A stretch of 56,632 nucleotides of DNA from Peptostreptococcus canis (GCF_014229965.1 NZ_JABGBW010000008.1:1-56632), one strand, 5' to 3'. Shown: positions 45,801 through 55,588, counted from the stretch's first letter. Made by a program: numbers and translations. Notes: a model not told the origin generated them from the sequence alone.

Positions 45801-46399
45801 GCCATATCAGCACCGATATTTTTTATGTTCCATTCAATTTCATCATTAGAACTGGATAAATTTTGTCTATCTACTACAGGAATAGGATTGTCATGTTCAA
45901 TAGTTTCATTTATATCTATTTTTGATATTTCAGGATTCGATGCAAGTTTTTCAATAGTATGCTTTTTTGCTATCAAGTGTATACTATTGACAATATAAAA
46001 ACTTTCGAATTCCCTGACATTCCCTGATTTTTTCTCATATTCAAGCCAATTCAATATATTATCTTGACTTTCCACAGCAGTTTGTGATAATTCAGCTATA
46101 ATTGCTTTTCTTTCCTTATCATCCTGAGGTTCATCGTTTTTCATTGATGCACTTAATTTCTTTGCTTTTAATATGGATGCCTCATCCTTAAGATATATCA
46201 TAACATCAAAAAAATCTTTTTCTTTATTTAACTCATCCATTAATTCTTTTGTGATGCTTGATTTATCTATTATTGCATTTATACTCGTGCCTTCAGTCGT
46301 TTCAAAATCTTCTGCCAGTGAAATAACTTTTCCACTAGTAAAAACAATTGCAGCTGTTAATGCTAAACTTATATAACGATTAAATATTTTTTTTCGCAA
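42818..46399 (-). CDS. Secreted subtilisin-like (S8) protease with CWB2 wall anchor
   Basis: The 1,193-residue product has a signal peptide (1-29), an inhibitor-like propeptide (about 45-165), and an S8 catalytic domain with Asp in GIMDSAVDAQHP (near 214), His in DMEHGSHCMG (near 265) and Ser in GTSMAAPHVSG (near 445). Two carboxypeptidase-regulatory-like beta domains follow (about 515-680), then a jelly-roll-like region, a DPIKPNP repeat linker (near 855-880) and three CWB2 repeats (about 905-1193). TTG start at 46399, 7 nt after AAGGAGG. It is second in an operon 31 bp behind a larger CWB2 protein. Wall-attached proteolysis of host or own surface proteins is the likely role. Confidence 0.92.
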   Translation of the reverse strand: MRKKIFNRYISLALTAAIVFTSGKVISLAEDFETTEGTSINAIIDKSSITKELMDELNKEKDFFDVMIYLKDEASILKAKKLSASMKNDEPQDDKERKAIIAELSQTAVESQDNILNWLEYEKKSGNVREFESFYIVNSIHLIAKKHTIEKLASNPEISKIDINETIEHDNPIPVVDRQNLSSSNDEIEWNIKNIGADMAWKQGITGKGVTIGIMDSAVDAQHPILRKKFKGYNNLTDKVEYSDENYFDALETNKNPKDVSDMEHGSHCMGIILGSEIAEDGEKYNQIGVAPDSQWISARIFDNTIHNTYASSYIKAAEWMLAPGGNPANAPQIINNSWGGSSYSKDPWFRETVKRWREAHILPVFAAGNQMPGESLPGPGSIVTPASYLESLAVGAVDRNGALASFSKRGPSPFNDVTTVKPEISAPGVRVRSSVKGSYAYMSGTSMAAPHVSGVAALVKSAKSSLDDKDIQKILESTATPATDSIYTTSPNHGYGHGIVNAYAAVNRALDKDVGTISGKITSNGNPIEAEISIVGTDISVKSNSSTGEFFLKYPAEEKITLTCKAYGYESQTKEIEINKNESTKIDFDLKEKLRKNLTGVVKNSNGSLISNATVYLVEDDDTGIELTDDTGNFDIKNIPVGEYTIRVFKKGYKFYDKKIILNEDSKELEVILEDKIGQLSEELYYDNGKANKGDKKNQIVGSSGEKAVAVRFNPKKKGVVNDVKIRFISSSEHTSNSARLSIVTFNNNKRMKTLLPSTRISSIDPLGDTIVNLERYNIEIDKPYYVIVEPDANKSFVVGIDSTAKDQINHSYSVDGGYFKSFKDISNKKGSLMIRSTVGYDKEAKDIQDSDDSDPIKPNPDPIKPNPDPIKPNPDPIKPENDIEKDKKEEIKKDSNGNKIRIMGKDRIKTSVEISKKYFEISDTVIIVTDKDYPDSLSAATLSKLLKAPILLTKSNGISKDVKNEILRLGATNSIIIGGNSSVSSNTERELRKLDSNVERISGSNRYETSSEVAKKIVSITGSKKSAVVVSGENFSDALTASSMAARDDMPILLVQHNKIPDQIRRVLSDLNIDETFIVGGYSSVGKDIESGVFMKKRLYGANRYETALNVMKFAYPDAEKMFIATGENFADALVIGGIAAIQKAPIQLVSSKNMSNSIVNTIAKKNIKEMIVVGGENSVSDLIVDRLLDM
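43758..43836 (-). repeat. 21-bp tandem repeats encoding the DPIKPNP linker
   Basis: Three and a half near-identical 21-bp units (43758-43778, 43779-43799, 43800-43820 and a partial) encode DPIKPNP heptapeptides between the protease and its wall anchor. Proline-rich spacers extend a domain from the wall; copy number is likely variable between strains. Confidence 0.9.
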
Positions 46400-46430
46400 A
46401 ATTATGCCTCCTTAAATCGTCTAATTTCAT

Positions 46431-49400
46431 CTAAAGTGACTTTATGATATTTCTAATAGTTTCACTGACTGAGCTTTTTCCACCTAGTATTATCGTATCT
46501 TTTATATTTTTAGATTTAATATATTCTTTCTGACCTTCTGATATATTATTTCCAACTAGTTGAATCGGAGCCTTTTTACCGGCCGCTAGTTGCGAACCTG
46601 ATAATGCATCAATCACTTTTTCATCTGTGCCAGCTGAAATTAGAATACTATTTATCTCTTTATAAAGTCTTTCTGATATTTTTAGCGAAGTTTCATATCT
46701 ATCTTTTCCTGATATTCTAGATGTATTTTTTACGATTTTACTAATTTTATTTTCAATATTTCTTGAAATTGAGCTTGTTCCGCCTATGATAATCACTTCA
46801 TCAGCATTCTTTATCAAATCCATATCTTTATCATCTATACTTATTCCATCTGATAAGATCATGCCAAAATTGTTTTGAGCACAATATCCCGATATAGAAA
46901 TGGCATCAGCATAATTTATTCCATTTACAACCACATATTTTTTAGATTTTAAAGATGATTTTTGTAAAAGTTTTTGTGCAGTTTTATATCTGTTGCTTCC
47001 ATAAATTCTTACAACATCTATTCCCATAGTCTTTAGTTTCTCATCTACGTCCTTACCTATAGTACTATATCCTCCTACAATAGACACCTCTTTAACTCCT
47101 AATCTTCTAATTTCATCTAATGTTTCTGTTGGTATGCCTTTTTTATTTGCTAATAATATAGGTGCATTTATTGATTTTGCATAAGTTGAAGTGGCAAGAG
47201 CATCTATCGGTGTTACTCCTGATGCAATAACCGCTTTGTCATTTGTTTTTGGGAATAATACTTCGCTTATTTTAGCTGCTGTTGCATATCTATTTTTTCC
47301 TTCTATGCTCTTAAATTCCTTGACCTTATCTTCTTTTAAATTTAATAATAACTTAGCCTCTTGTTCAGAATTCATAGCAGGTATAAATATTTTTATTCTT
47401 ATTTCTTTTTCTATTTTGCCCGATTTGCTAAATTTAAATGTATTGTTACCATCCTCACTCTTTATCAGAGATGCTTCCTTGTAATCTTTACCATCGAGAT
47501 ACCATAATCTTGAAACACTTGATTTTGACTCTGACAAGGCTGCTCTTTTTTGTGGACCATCATATTTCTTAAAAGTCAATTCATAAGTAGATTCATTCTT
47601 TTCCTTATTATACATTGCTTTTATTGACTTATTTAGTAAGAAATCATTTGCCATAGATATCTTACCATCTTTTGTTTTTATCTCACTTTTTATTTCATTT
47701 AATTTTTCTTCCTGTTTTTTATCTTCTGATGAATTAAATGTATCAATTGCAGTATCAAGTTCTTTTACTGCAGCTTCTATTTCAGAATTTTTAGTAGCAC
47801 TATTTAATTTTGATACTGCTTTTTCAATAGCACTTCTTAATGTGGCAAAGGCTTTATCTGTTTTATTTCCGATTTTTATTTTCTTAGCCGTTTCAATTTT
47901 ATCTTCAAGAGGTTTTTTATTTAAGTTAGGAACTTCTTCTTTCTTTATAAGTAGTTTCTCGGAAGCTTCTATAGCTTTTTCGTATTTACTGCGTTCATCA
48001 ATTCCTTTTTCTTTTTTTGCTCTTTCAACATACTCTTTTGATTTTTTGACTTCCGCTTTTAAATCTTCCACAGAATTTTCTTTATACTCTCCGCTGTTTA
48101 TTTTTTCTTCAGCTGATTTTATTTTTGCTTCTAAAACCGAAACATCATATCTTAAATGTTTAATTGTCTCGCTTAGTAATTGAGCATTTAATTTATTTAC
48201 TTTTTCTGCATCTACTTTACTTTCTCCTAATGCATTCAAAATCTCTTCACGTTGGTTTTTAATATATTTTTTTGCGTTATTTATACTTTCGGAAGTAAAT
48301 TTTCCAGATAATTCATCTGATTTCAAATCCGCTTCAGTCTGATTTTTAGTATTCTCAGAAGTTATATATAGGTCTGCTAAAAGCTTTGCACTGGCAAGAT
48401 TATTAAAAGCAGATTTAACATCCTGTTCTGTAAAATCTATTTTATTTCGAACTTCTTTGGCTTTTTTTAAGTTATTTATCAAAGCCGTATATGCTTTATC
48501 TGACATTATATTTTTCCATGAAGAATAATACTTTTCGTTTACAGAATTAATCAATGCTATTAATTCTTTTTTGTCAACTTCATTTTCCGAATACCCTTCT
48601 GATTTTCCATCATAATCAATCCTCAATAATATATTATGACCATGAACCTCCTCTTTAAAAACAGGACTCGCTGATTCTGAATAAATATGTAAATCCTTAG
48701 TCGTTCCATCAACTGGTATTTTCACTTTGGATGGATATGTATATTCTTTTGTAAACGATTCATGTGACATAGTTATTTTTGATTGTTTCAATACTTCAAC
48801 ATCCATTTTATTAGAATTTTTATCATTATCTTTATAATAATATAACTTACTTATGACCCCAGTTGGTTGACTATCAGAGTTATACATAGGATTTAATTTC
48901 AATGTTAAAAAGTTTCCATCTTTATCCGTTGTAAGTTTTGCCCTGCTTACTAATGTTGTACTAGCATGTGAATCTCCAGAAGCATCTTCTTTTAAAAATC
49001 TAACATTTACAGTATACGTCTTTGAAACTTGAGTTTCTGATTTTTGAACAAGTTTTCCTTCTAATTCTGACAATTTTATTATAAAGGCATCAATTTGCTC
49101 TTTTGATAAATCTTGAGAAATAACGTTTTCAATTTCAATAATAATATTATTTATCGCATCCAAACTCTTATCAGTGTATTTTTCGCTTAATACCCATTTA
49201 TTATATTTATTTTTAGCCTCTTTAAGTTTTTTATTTAACTCTGTTTTATCTGACGGTTTATTAGGTTCTTCTAAATAATCTTCTTTAGAATCATAATCAA
49301 CAATCAATTTTTCAAAAGATGTTGTTTTAATAGATCCATCTTTATAGTAATAATCTATTTGAACCGGAATACTTTCTGTCTGACCATCCACATTCAAAAC

Positions 49401-51305
49401 GATTTGAGTTGGAGTATCAATTTTTTTATTCCAAATATTTACTAACTCTTTTTTAATAACATCAGCACTGCCAAATACATTACCTTTTCCAGTATAACTT
49501 AAAGATTTAACTAATTGTTCAATTTCTCCGTTATTATATATAGGTTTTAAATCTATATATAATTTTTTAGTTTTTCCATTATTGGAAATCTCATATTTCA
49601 CTTTTGTATTCAAGAATTCCTTGTATAAGCTATCACTTTTGCCTGTATCATTTTTTAAATCTATATTTACCAAATAAACAGCATCATTTTCTTTCTCCTT
49701 ATCTTCATAATTTTCAGTAATTTTTTCTTCTAATTTACCATCTTTTCTTTCTAGAGAATTTATGGCTTTTTTTAGTTTTTCAAATAGAGGTTTTGTATTA
49801 TTATCTAATGTCTTTTTTTGTTTAGCAGTTTTTATCCACTTTTCAGACTCTTCTTTTACTGTTATAAATTCTGCTAGTGCACTATTTGCTTTATAATCTG
49901 ATATGTTTTTCTCCTCAGCTTTTTCCAGTAGTTTTTCCAATTTTTTAGTATTATATCTTAAAAATAATATACTTGCATTTCCAATGGTTTCTATATCAGT
50001 AGTAAGCTTCATTAAATTACTATTTTCCATAGATTTATTTGTCTCATTTAGTAAATCTCGAATTTTATTTAGACTTTGGTTTGTATACGTTTTTTCATCA
50101 TAAAAACCATCATCTATATTTGATTTTTGCAATGAAATTTTTGTTCTAAGTATTTCCTTAATAGTTTCCTTATATTCAGCTTCATATATAGGCTTTACTA
50201 TTTCATACATTTCTGTTAGATTTTCTCTATCTGGAGTCTGAATACTTTGAAAGGTTTTAAGCTCCTTAACTGCATCACTAATTTTTTTCTGTTGCACTGG
50301 ACTATCCATATGAGAATTTACATAGTCATTTCCTCTATTTATCCACTCCTTTATTCTATTTGAACCCTCTCCTTTTCTTCTTTGAGGATTATCATTCTGA
50401 AAAATAAATTTGCTATAATCCATTTCTATTCCAAAAGGAGTATTTAAAGTATGCTCCTGACTATTTTCATCTACGTATTTAAAATTTGTTATTACTAATT
50501 GATTTCCCTTAATCTCTCCGGGAATAGTTACATAAAATAATGGTGTATGATTATCAGCACTTGGTCTTAATATTTCTACCTTAGGATTTATACTAGCTAC
50601 GCCATTTACAGATAATGATTTTATTTCTTTTACTTTATCGGTATTTGCCGACATTATCATTTCTATATTATTTCCTGATTTGTAAATCTGAACAGTAGAA
50701 CCAAATAATTCCTTTAATTCATTATTTTCTTCTGTTTTCTCAAATAAATCCTGAGCCGGATTAAACTGACCAAGATTTTTTAAATTGAAAATCTTGAAAT
50801 TGCCAGTTGTAGTTTCATAAAATCCATCTTTTTTCAATTCATTTCCTAAATCAAAACAATATGCTTTTTTATATTGATACAGTTCATTTATAGCATTTTT
50901 AGCCTGGTCTTCCGTATAGTTATCCACATTATTTTTATGATGTTGAGCTAATTGCCAAACTAAATACCATGAAGTTGCTTCTACTGCCTCTTTTGTTAAC
51001 TTATTTCTATCTGAGTAAACATCAAAAGGAGTACCATTATCAGTCGTCCTTATAAATGGTGTTCCTATATATCTGTGCACAAGCTCTTTATTATTCAGCA
51101 TCTCATCAATTAATTTATTTAATTCTTGTTTTGTTTTTTCAGTTATTTCTGTTTCTTGATTATTTGATTGCATGCTAAAAACAGAGTTATCTACACCATC
51201 ACTATTTTTTATTGCAAAACTAGGAGCTACAGCACTACTAGTCATCATTAAAGATAATGTTATTGATAACATTTTTTTATTTAATTTACATTTTTTATTT
51301 TTCAT
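46431..51305 (-). CDS. Giant CWB2-anchored surface protein with FIVAR-like helical and NEAT-like beta segments
   Basis: The 1,624-residue product has a signal peptide (about 1-32), a unique N-terminal region (about 45-300), alternating helical segments resembling FIVAR modules (for example KELIALINSVNEKYYSS, TDKAFATLRSAIEKAVS) and three beta-rich segments of about 110-130 residues (near 545-670, 762-895 and 1215-1320). These resemble NEAT haem-binding domains in pattern (YTVNVRFLK...KVKIPVDG...ILLRIDY), but identity is not proven. Three CWB2 repeats (about 1330-1624) end the protein. There is no LPXTG. It is first in an operon with the protease downstream, behind a strong promoter and a ~200-nt leader. 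Confidence 0.85.
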   Translation of the reverse strand: MKNKKCKLNKKMLSITLSLMMTSSAVAPSFAIKNSDGVDNSVFSMQSNNQETEITEKTKQELNKLIDEMLNNKELVHRYIGTPFIRTTDNGTPFDVYSDRNKLTKEAVEATSWYLVWQLAQHHKNNVDNYTEDQAKNAINELYQYKKAYCFDLGNELKKDGFYETTTGNFKIFNLKNLGQFNPAQDLFEKTEENNELKELFGSTVQIYKSGNNIEMIMSANTDKVKEIKSLSVNGVASINPKVEILRPSADNHTPLFYVTIPGEIKGNQLVITNFKYVDENSQEHTLNTPFGIEMDYSKFIFQNDNPQRRKGEGSNRIKEWINRGNDYVNSHMDSPVQQKKISDAVKELKTFQSIQTPDRENLTEMYEIVKPIYEAEYKETIKEILRTKISLQKSNIDDGFYDEKTYTNQSLNKIRDLLNETNKSMENSNLMKLTTDIETIGNASILFLRYNTKKLEKLLEKAEEKNISDYKANSALAEFITVKEESEKWIKTAKQKKTLDNNTKPLFEKLKKAINSLERKDGKLEEKITENYEDKEKENDAVYLVNIDLKNDTGKSDSLYKEFLNTKVKYEISNNGKTKKLYIDLKPIYNNGEIEQLVKSLSYTGKGNVFGSADVIKKELVNIWNKKIDTPTQIVLNVDGQTESIPVQIDYYYKDGSIKTTSFEKLIVDYDSKEDYLEEPNKPSDKTELNKKLKEAKNKYNKWVLSEKYTDKSLDAINNIIIEIENVISQDLSKEQIDAFIIKLSELEGKLVQKSETQVSKTYTVNVRFLKEDASGDSHASTTLVSRAKLTTDKDGNFLTLKLNPMYNSDSQPTGVISKLYYYKDNDKNSNKMDVEVLKQSKITMSHESFTKEYTYPSKVKIPVDGTTKDLHIYSESASPVFKEEVHGHNILLRIDYDGKSEGYSENEVDKKELIALINSVNEKYYSSWKNIMSDKAYTALINNLKKAKEVRNKIDFTEQDVKSAFNNLASAKLLADLYITSENTKNQTEADLKSDELSGKFTSESINNAKKYIKNQREEILNALGESKVDAEKVNKLNAQLLSETIKHLRYDVSVLEAKIKSAEEKINSGEYKENSVEDLKAEVKKSKEYVERAKKEKGIDERSKYEKAIEASEKLLIKKEEVPNLNKKPLEDKIETAKKIKIGNKTDKAFATLRSAIEKAVSKLNSATKNSEIEAAVKELDTAIDTFNSSEDKKQEEKLNEIKSEIKTKDGKISMANDFLLNKSIKAMYNKEKNESTYELTFKKYDGPQKRAALSESKSSVSRLWYLDGKDYKEASLIKSEDGNNTFKFSKSGKIEKEIRIKIFIPAMNSEQEAKLLLNLKEDKVKEFKSIEGKNRYATAAKISEVLFPKTNDKAVIASGVTPIDALATSTYAKSINAPILLANKKGIPTETLDEIRRLGVKEVSIVGGYSTIGKDVDEKLKTMGIDVVRIYGSNRYKTAQKLLQKSSLKSKKYVVVNGINYADAISISGYCAQNNFGMILSDGISIDDKDMDLIKNADEVIIIGGTSSISRNIENKISKIVKNTSRISGKDRYETSLKISERLYKEINSILISAGTDEKVIDALSGSQLAAGKKAPIQLVGNNISEGQKEYIKSKNIKDTIILGGKSSVSETIRNIIKSL

Positions 51306-51510
51306 TTTTCCTCCTATAATTTTAATATATTTTTAATTAATATTGTTTATCTTTATCATGTGTTTCCTAAAAAAAATCTCATTATCTTATTCCTTTCTTT
51401 CTTTGTTTTAGAAATTTTCTCAAATTTAATCACCATACTATATTGCTTTCATATTTAATTAATAATATGCTGTATATAATATAGATAATCACTATTATTT
51501 CACATTCTGT

Positions 51511-51539
51511 AGTATATCATAATTAATAACACATATCAA
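51511..51539 (-). promoter_or_regulatory. Promoter of the CWB2 surface protein/protease operon
   Basis: On the minus strand: TTGATA, 17-nt spacer, TATACT with TGA before the -10. Confidence 0.8.
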
Positions 51540-51601
51540 TTGTTTTTATCTGAACATAAATACACGTTTTAAATCACTTACCTTATCATTTATCATCCAA
51601 T

Positions 51602-51641
51602 ATAAAAAGCCCATTTCTGAAATAAATCAGAAATGAGCCTT
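51602..51641 (-). terminator. Terminator of pyc
   Basis: On the minus strand AAGGCTCATTTCTGA pairs with TCAGAAATGGGCTT (G-U pairs in the lower stem) and is followed by TTTTTATA. Confidence 0.88.
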
Positions 51642-51755
51642 CACTTAATAATAAATCGTGTTATAGATTAACATATTTAATTTAATTTAATTTAATTATA
51701 TTTTATATAATTTTTGTATTTTAAATTCTACTTACAATACTATAACAGTAAAACC

Positions 51756-54700
51756 CTACTCTTCAATTGAATCAAGTTGCATTAATAATTGCTTATCTAT
51801 AACCATATCATTTACATCTACAAGTACTTTGCTTATCTTTCCGGCAGCTTTTGCAACTATATTAGTTTCCATTTTCATGGCTTCAATAACTATCAGCGGT
51901 TGATTTTCGACCACTTCATCCCCAGCTTTTACAAGTATCTTCACAACTTTACCAGGTATGCTTGCGCCAATTTGATTAGGATCATTCATATCTGCCTTTT
52001 CAACATTTACTACCTTACCTGAGTAGTTGTTGTCTTTTATATCTACATCTCTTAGCATACCGTTTAGTTCAAATGTAAGAGTTCTCATACCATCTTCTTT
52101 TGGTTCTGCGATATCTACTAATTTAATAGTAAGATTTTTACCTTCCTCAATTTCAACTTCACATTCTTGACCGATATTTAGTCCATAGAAAAATACATCA
52201 CTTTCCAATTCACTGACATCATTATAGTCATGAATATGTGTAATAAAATCTTCAAATACTTTTGGATATAAAGCATAGCTTACAAGTTGTCTTTTTGTTG
52301 GATCTTTCATTCCCAAATCTTCAATTAAGTGCTTTCTTATAGCATCGAAATCTTCATCCGGTAATAATGAACCGGGTCTTTCAGTTATGGCCGGTTCACC
52401 TTTTAACACAACTTCTTGCAGCGCCTTTGGAACACCTCCCATAGGCTGTCCAATCATCCCTTTACAGTAATCTACCAGTGAATCCGGGAATGATAGATTT
52501 TTACCTTCTTCAATTATATTTTCTTCAGTTAAGTTGTTTTTAGTCATAAATATTGCCAGGTCTCCAACTACTTTGGAAGAAGGAGTAACTTTTATAATAT
52601 CTCCAACTACTCTATTTGCAACTTTATAATTTTCCTTAACTTCTTCAAATCTATTAACCAGACCTAAGCTATCAGCTTGAGGTTTTAAGTTTGTATACTG
52701 ACCACCTGGAATTTCAAAATCGTAAATTTCAGCATTTGAATTTATTAAATCACTTTCAAATTTATAGTATATTTTTCTCAAATCCCTATAATATTTTCCT
52801 AATTCATTATATCCAAATATATCTATTTCGGGATCTCTTTCTGTAAATTTTAACCCTTCAATTACTGCATTTAATGATGGTTGAGAAGTAATTCCTGCCA
52901 TAGATTCAAGTGCAGCATCTACTATATCTACTCCTGCCTGAGATGCCATCAATAAAGTAGAAACACCATTACCACTTGTATCATGAGTGTGCAAATGAAT
53001 TGGAACACTTATATTTTCCTTAAGTGCTTTTATAAGTTCATATGCGGCATAAGGTTTTAGTAATCCTGCCATATCTTTAATTCCAATTATGTCTGTTCCA
53101 GCCTCTTCTAATTCTCTGGCCATATTTACATAGTAGTCTATAGTATATTTATCTTTATTTGGATCTAATACATCTCCGGTATAGCACATAGCTGCTTCAA
53201 CTATTTTTCCTGTTTTTTGCGCTATAGAAATAGATTGTTTCATATTTTCAACCCAGTTAAGTGAATCAAATATTCTAAATACATCTATTCCTGAATCGGC
53301 ACTTTGTTTGATAAATTCTTCAATTACATTATCCGGATAATTTTTATAACCTACTGCATTTGAAGCTCTTAAAAGCATCTGGAAATTGATACTAGGTATT
53401 GCTTCTCTTAATTTGTGAAGTCTTGTCCAAGGAGATTCTTTAAGAAACCTATATGCGACATCAAATGTAGCTCCTCCCCACATTTCCAGTGAGAACATAT
53501 CTTTTTGATAATATTCAGTAGCTTTTGCTATGTTCATTAAATCAAAAGTTCTAAGTCTAGTAGCTATCAACGATTGATGTGCATCTCTCATGGTAGTATC
53601 TGTAAAAAGAAGTTTCTTTTCTTTCTTTATTTCATCCAAATATTCCTTTTTTCCAATTCTTAATAATTTTTCTCTACTACCTTCAACCTTTTTAATATCC
53701 CTTATTCTAGGTTCGTATAAGGCATCAAAACTTTTTCTTTCTTCACATTTATTATCGTTTACTACTACATTACCGATAAATTTAAGAAGTTTTGTACCTC
53801 TATCTTTACTTTCTTTTATGTCAAATAGTTGAGGATTTTCATCTATAAATTTAGTAGAACACTTTCCTTCTTTAAATTGAGGATCTAATAATACATTTAC
53901 AAGAAAACCTACATTTGTCTTGACCCCTCTTACTCTCATTTCTTTTATAGATCTTACCATTTTGTTAATAGCGCCTTGAAAGGTTCTGTCATATGATATA
54001 GTTTTTACAAGTAGTGAATCATAGTATGGACTGATTGTCGCACCGGTAAATCCATTGCCTCCATCTAGTCTAATACCTGCTCCTGATCCCGATCTATATA
54101 CCTGTATTTTTCCAGTATCCGGCATAAAATTCTTCTTTGGATCTTCTGTAGTTATTCTACATTGTATTGAATATCCCCTTAACTGAACATCTTCTTGAGA
54201 TTGAATGTCTATTTCAGGATCAGATAATTTATGTCCTTGAGCAATCAAAATTTGACTTTGAACAATATCCACTCCCGTAACAAGTTCTGTAACAGTATGC
54301 TCTACCTGTACTCTGGTATTCATTTCAATAAAGTAATAGTTTCCATGCTTGTCCACTAAAAACTCCAAAGTTCCCGCACTGCTATATCCTACATGTCTTG
54401 CTATTTTAACAGCATCTACACAAATTTTGTCCCTTAATTCTTTTGGCAAAGAAAACGCAGGCGCATGTTCGATTATCTTCTGATGTCTTCTTTGAACAGA
54501 GCAGTCTCTTTCATATAGATGAACTATATTTCCATGCTTATCACCTAATATCTGAACCTCTATATGTTTAGGATCTTCAATATATTTTTCGACAAAAATT
54601 AGATCCTCTCCAAATGCTTTTCTTGATTCACTTCTGGCATTTTCAAATTCAATTTCTAAATCCTGTGGACGATGAACTATTCTCATACCTCTACCACCGC

Positions 54701-55199
54701 CACCATTAGAAGCTTTCAGCATTACAGGATAGCCGATTTCCTCAGCCACTCTTTTTGCCTCTTTTATAGTTTTTAATGACTTTTCCACTCCCGGTATAGT
54801 TGGAACACCTGCTTCATGGGCAACTATCTTGGAATTTATTTTATCTCCCAGTCTTTCCATTATTTCCGAATCCGGTCCAATAAAGGTAATTCCATTTTCC
54901 TCACATTTTCTAGCAAATTCCGCATTTTCTGATAGGAAACCGTATCCCGGATGTATTGCATCTACTTTTTTTCTCTTTGCCAGTGATATAATACCTTCTA
55001 TATCCAGATATGCATCTACAGGACCTTTACCTTCACCAATTAAATAAGATTCATCTGCTTTAGTTCTAAAAAGGCCATATTTATCTTCTTCACTGTAAAT
55101 ACCTACACTTCTAATTTGAAGTTCTGCACAGGCTCTAAAAATTCTTATGGCAATTTCACCTCTATTGGCTACTAATATCTTGTTAAATTTTTTAAGCAT
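51756..55199 (-). CDS. pyc: Pyruvate carboxylase
   Basis: Biotin-dependent enzyme that carboxylates pyruvate to oxaloacetate, feeding gluconeogenesis and amino-acid synthesis. At 1,147 residues it is a full single-chain enzyme: biotin carboxylase (about 1-450, with ILVANRGEIAIR, GGGGRGMR and EMNTRVQVEHTVTE), carboxyltransferase (about 530-810, FTDTTMRDAHQSL and the metal-binding HLHTHDTSGNG), and a C-terminal biotinyl domain (about 1075-1147) with the biotin Lys in EAMKMETNI. GGAGG lies before the ATG. It is monocistronic with its own promoter and terminator; there is no birA in view. Confidence 0.98.
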   Translation of the reverse strand: MLKKFNKILVANRGEIAIRIFRACAELQIRSVGIYSEEDKYGLFRTKADESYLIGEGKGPVDAYLDIEGIISLAKRKKVDAIHPGYGFLSENAEFARKCEENGITFIGPDSEIMERLGDKINSKIVAHEAGVPTIPGVEKSLKTIKEAKRVAEEIGYPVMLKASNGGGGRGMRIVHRPQDLEIEFENARSESRKAFGEDLIFVEKYIEDPKHIEVQILGDKHGNIVHLYERDCSVQRRHQKIIEHAPAFSLPKELRDKICVDAVKIARHVGYSSAGTLEFLVDKHGNYYFIEMNTRVQVEHTVTELVTGVDIVQSQILIAQGHKLSDPEIDIQSQEDVQLRGYSIQCRITTEDPKKNFMPDTGKIQVYRSGSGAGIRLDGGNGFTGATISPYYDSLLVKTISYDRTFQGAINKMVRSIKEMRVRGVKTNVGFLVNVLLDPQFKEGKCSTKFIDENPQLFDIKESKDRGTKLLKFIGNVVVNDNKCEERKSFDALYEPRIRDIKKVEGSREKLLRIGKKEYLDEIKKEKKLLFTDTTMRDAHQSLIATRLRTFDLMNIAKATEYYQKDMFSLEMWGGATFDVAYRFLKESPWTRLHKLREAIPSINFQMLLRASNAVGYKNYPDNVIEEFIKQSADSGIDVFRIFDSLNWVENMKQSISIAQKTGKIVEAAMCYTGDVLDPNKDKYTIDYYVNMARELEEAGTDIIGIKDMAGLLKPYAAYELIKALKENISVPIHLHTHDTSGNGVSTLLMASQAGVDIVDAALESMAGITSQPSLNAVIEGLKFTERDPEIDIFGYNELGKYYRDLRKIYYKFESDLINSNAEIYDFEIPGGQYTNLKPQADSLGLVNRFEEVKENYKVANRVVGDIIKVTPSSKVVGDLAIFMTKNNLTEENIIEEGKNLSFPDSLVDYCKGMIGQPMGGVPKALQEVVLKGEPAITERPGSLLPDEDFDAIRKHLIEDLGMKDPTKRQLVSYALYPKVFEDFITHIHDYNDVSELESDVFFYGLNIGQECEVEIEEGKNLTIKLVDIAEPKEDGMRTLTFELNGMLRDVDIKDNNYSGKVVNVEKADMNDPNQIGASIPGKVVKILVKAGDEVVENQPLIVIEAMKMETNIVAKAAGKISKVLVDVNDMVIDKQLLMQLDSIEE

Positions 55200-55237
55200 A
55201 TTATTACCTCCACTTTAATTATTTCATTAATGTTTCT

Positions 55238-55266
55238 ATTATATCGCAATATGACTTTATTTTGAA
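55238..55266 (-). promoter_or_regulatory. Promoter of pyc
   Basis: On the minus strand: TTCAAA, 17-nt spacer, TATAAT, about 40 bp upstream of the start codon. Confidence 0.7.
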
Positions 55267-55558
55267 TAGTATTTTTTAAATTTTTTCATATGTTAATTAA
55301 TTTTTTACAATTTTTTAAGTTTAATTAAATTTTTTTATCAACCAGTTTAAAAAGAAATTTTTACAATATATTTTATTCGTAATATATAATTTCTTAAATG
55401 CACTAAATATTATACTATTCTTTATTTTCAGTGCATAATATTCATTACTATATTATAACTTATTTTGTGGAAAAATTCGATATTATAACGAATTTTTTTA
55501 ATGTAATAGATTATATAATTCGACATTTTATTCTAATTGAATTCTTTTTTCAAATATA

Positions 55559-55588
55559 TTGACTTTTTGAGTAAAAATATAATATATT
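55559..55588 (+). promoter_or_regulatory. Promoter of the selenocysteine peroxiredoxin gene
   Basis: TTGACT, 18-nt spacer, TATATT, about 64 bp before the ATG; the -10 could also be an overlapping TATAAT with a shorter spacer. Confidence 0.6.

Larger units (their letters stand above)
51306..51755. other. Intergenic region with pyc terminator, promoter and long leader of the CWB2 operon
   Basis: This 450-bp stretch holds the pyc terminator (51602-51641), the operon promoter (51511-51539) and about 200 nt of untranslated leader. Two very short in-frame start-stop units on the minus strand (MRKFLKQRKKGIR and MRFFLGNT, between about 51360 and 51430) could be upstream peptides, but support is weak. 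A TTTAATTTAA tandem at 51680-51700 is simple-sequence AT. Confidence 0.6.
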
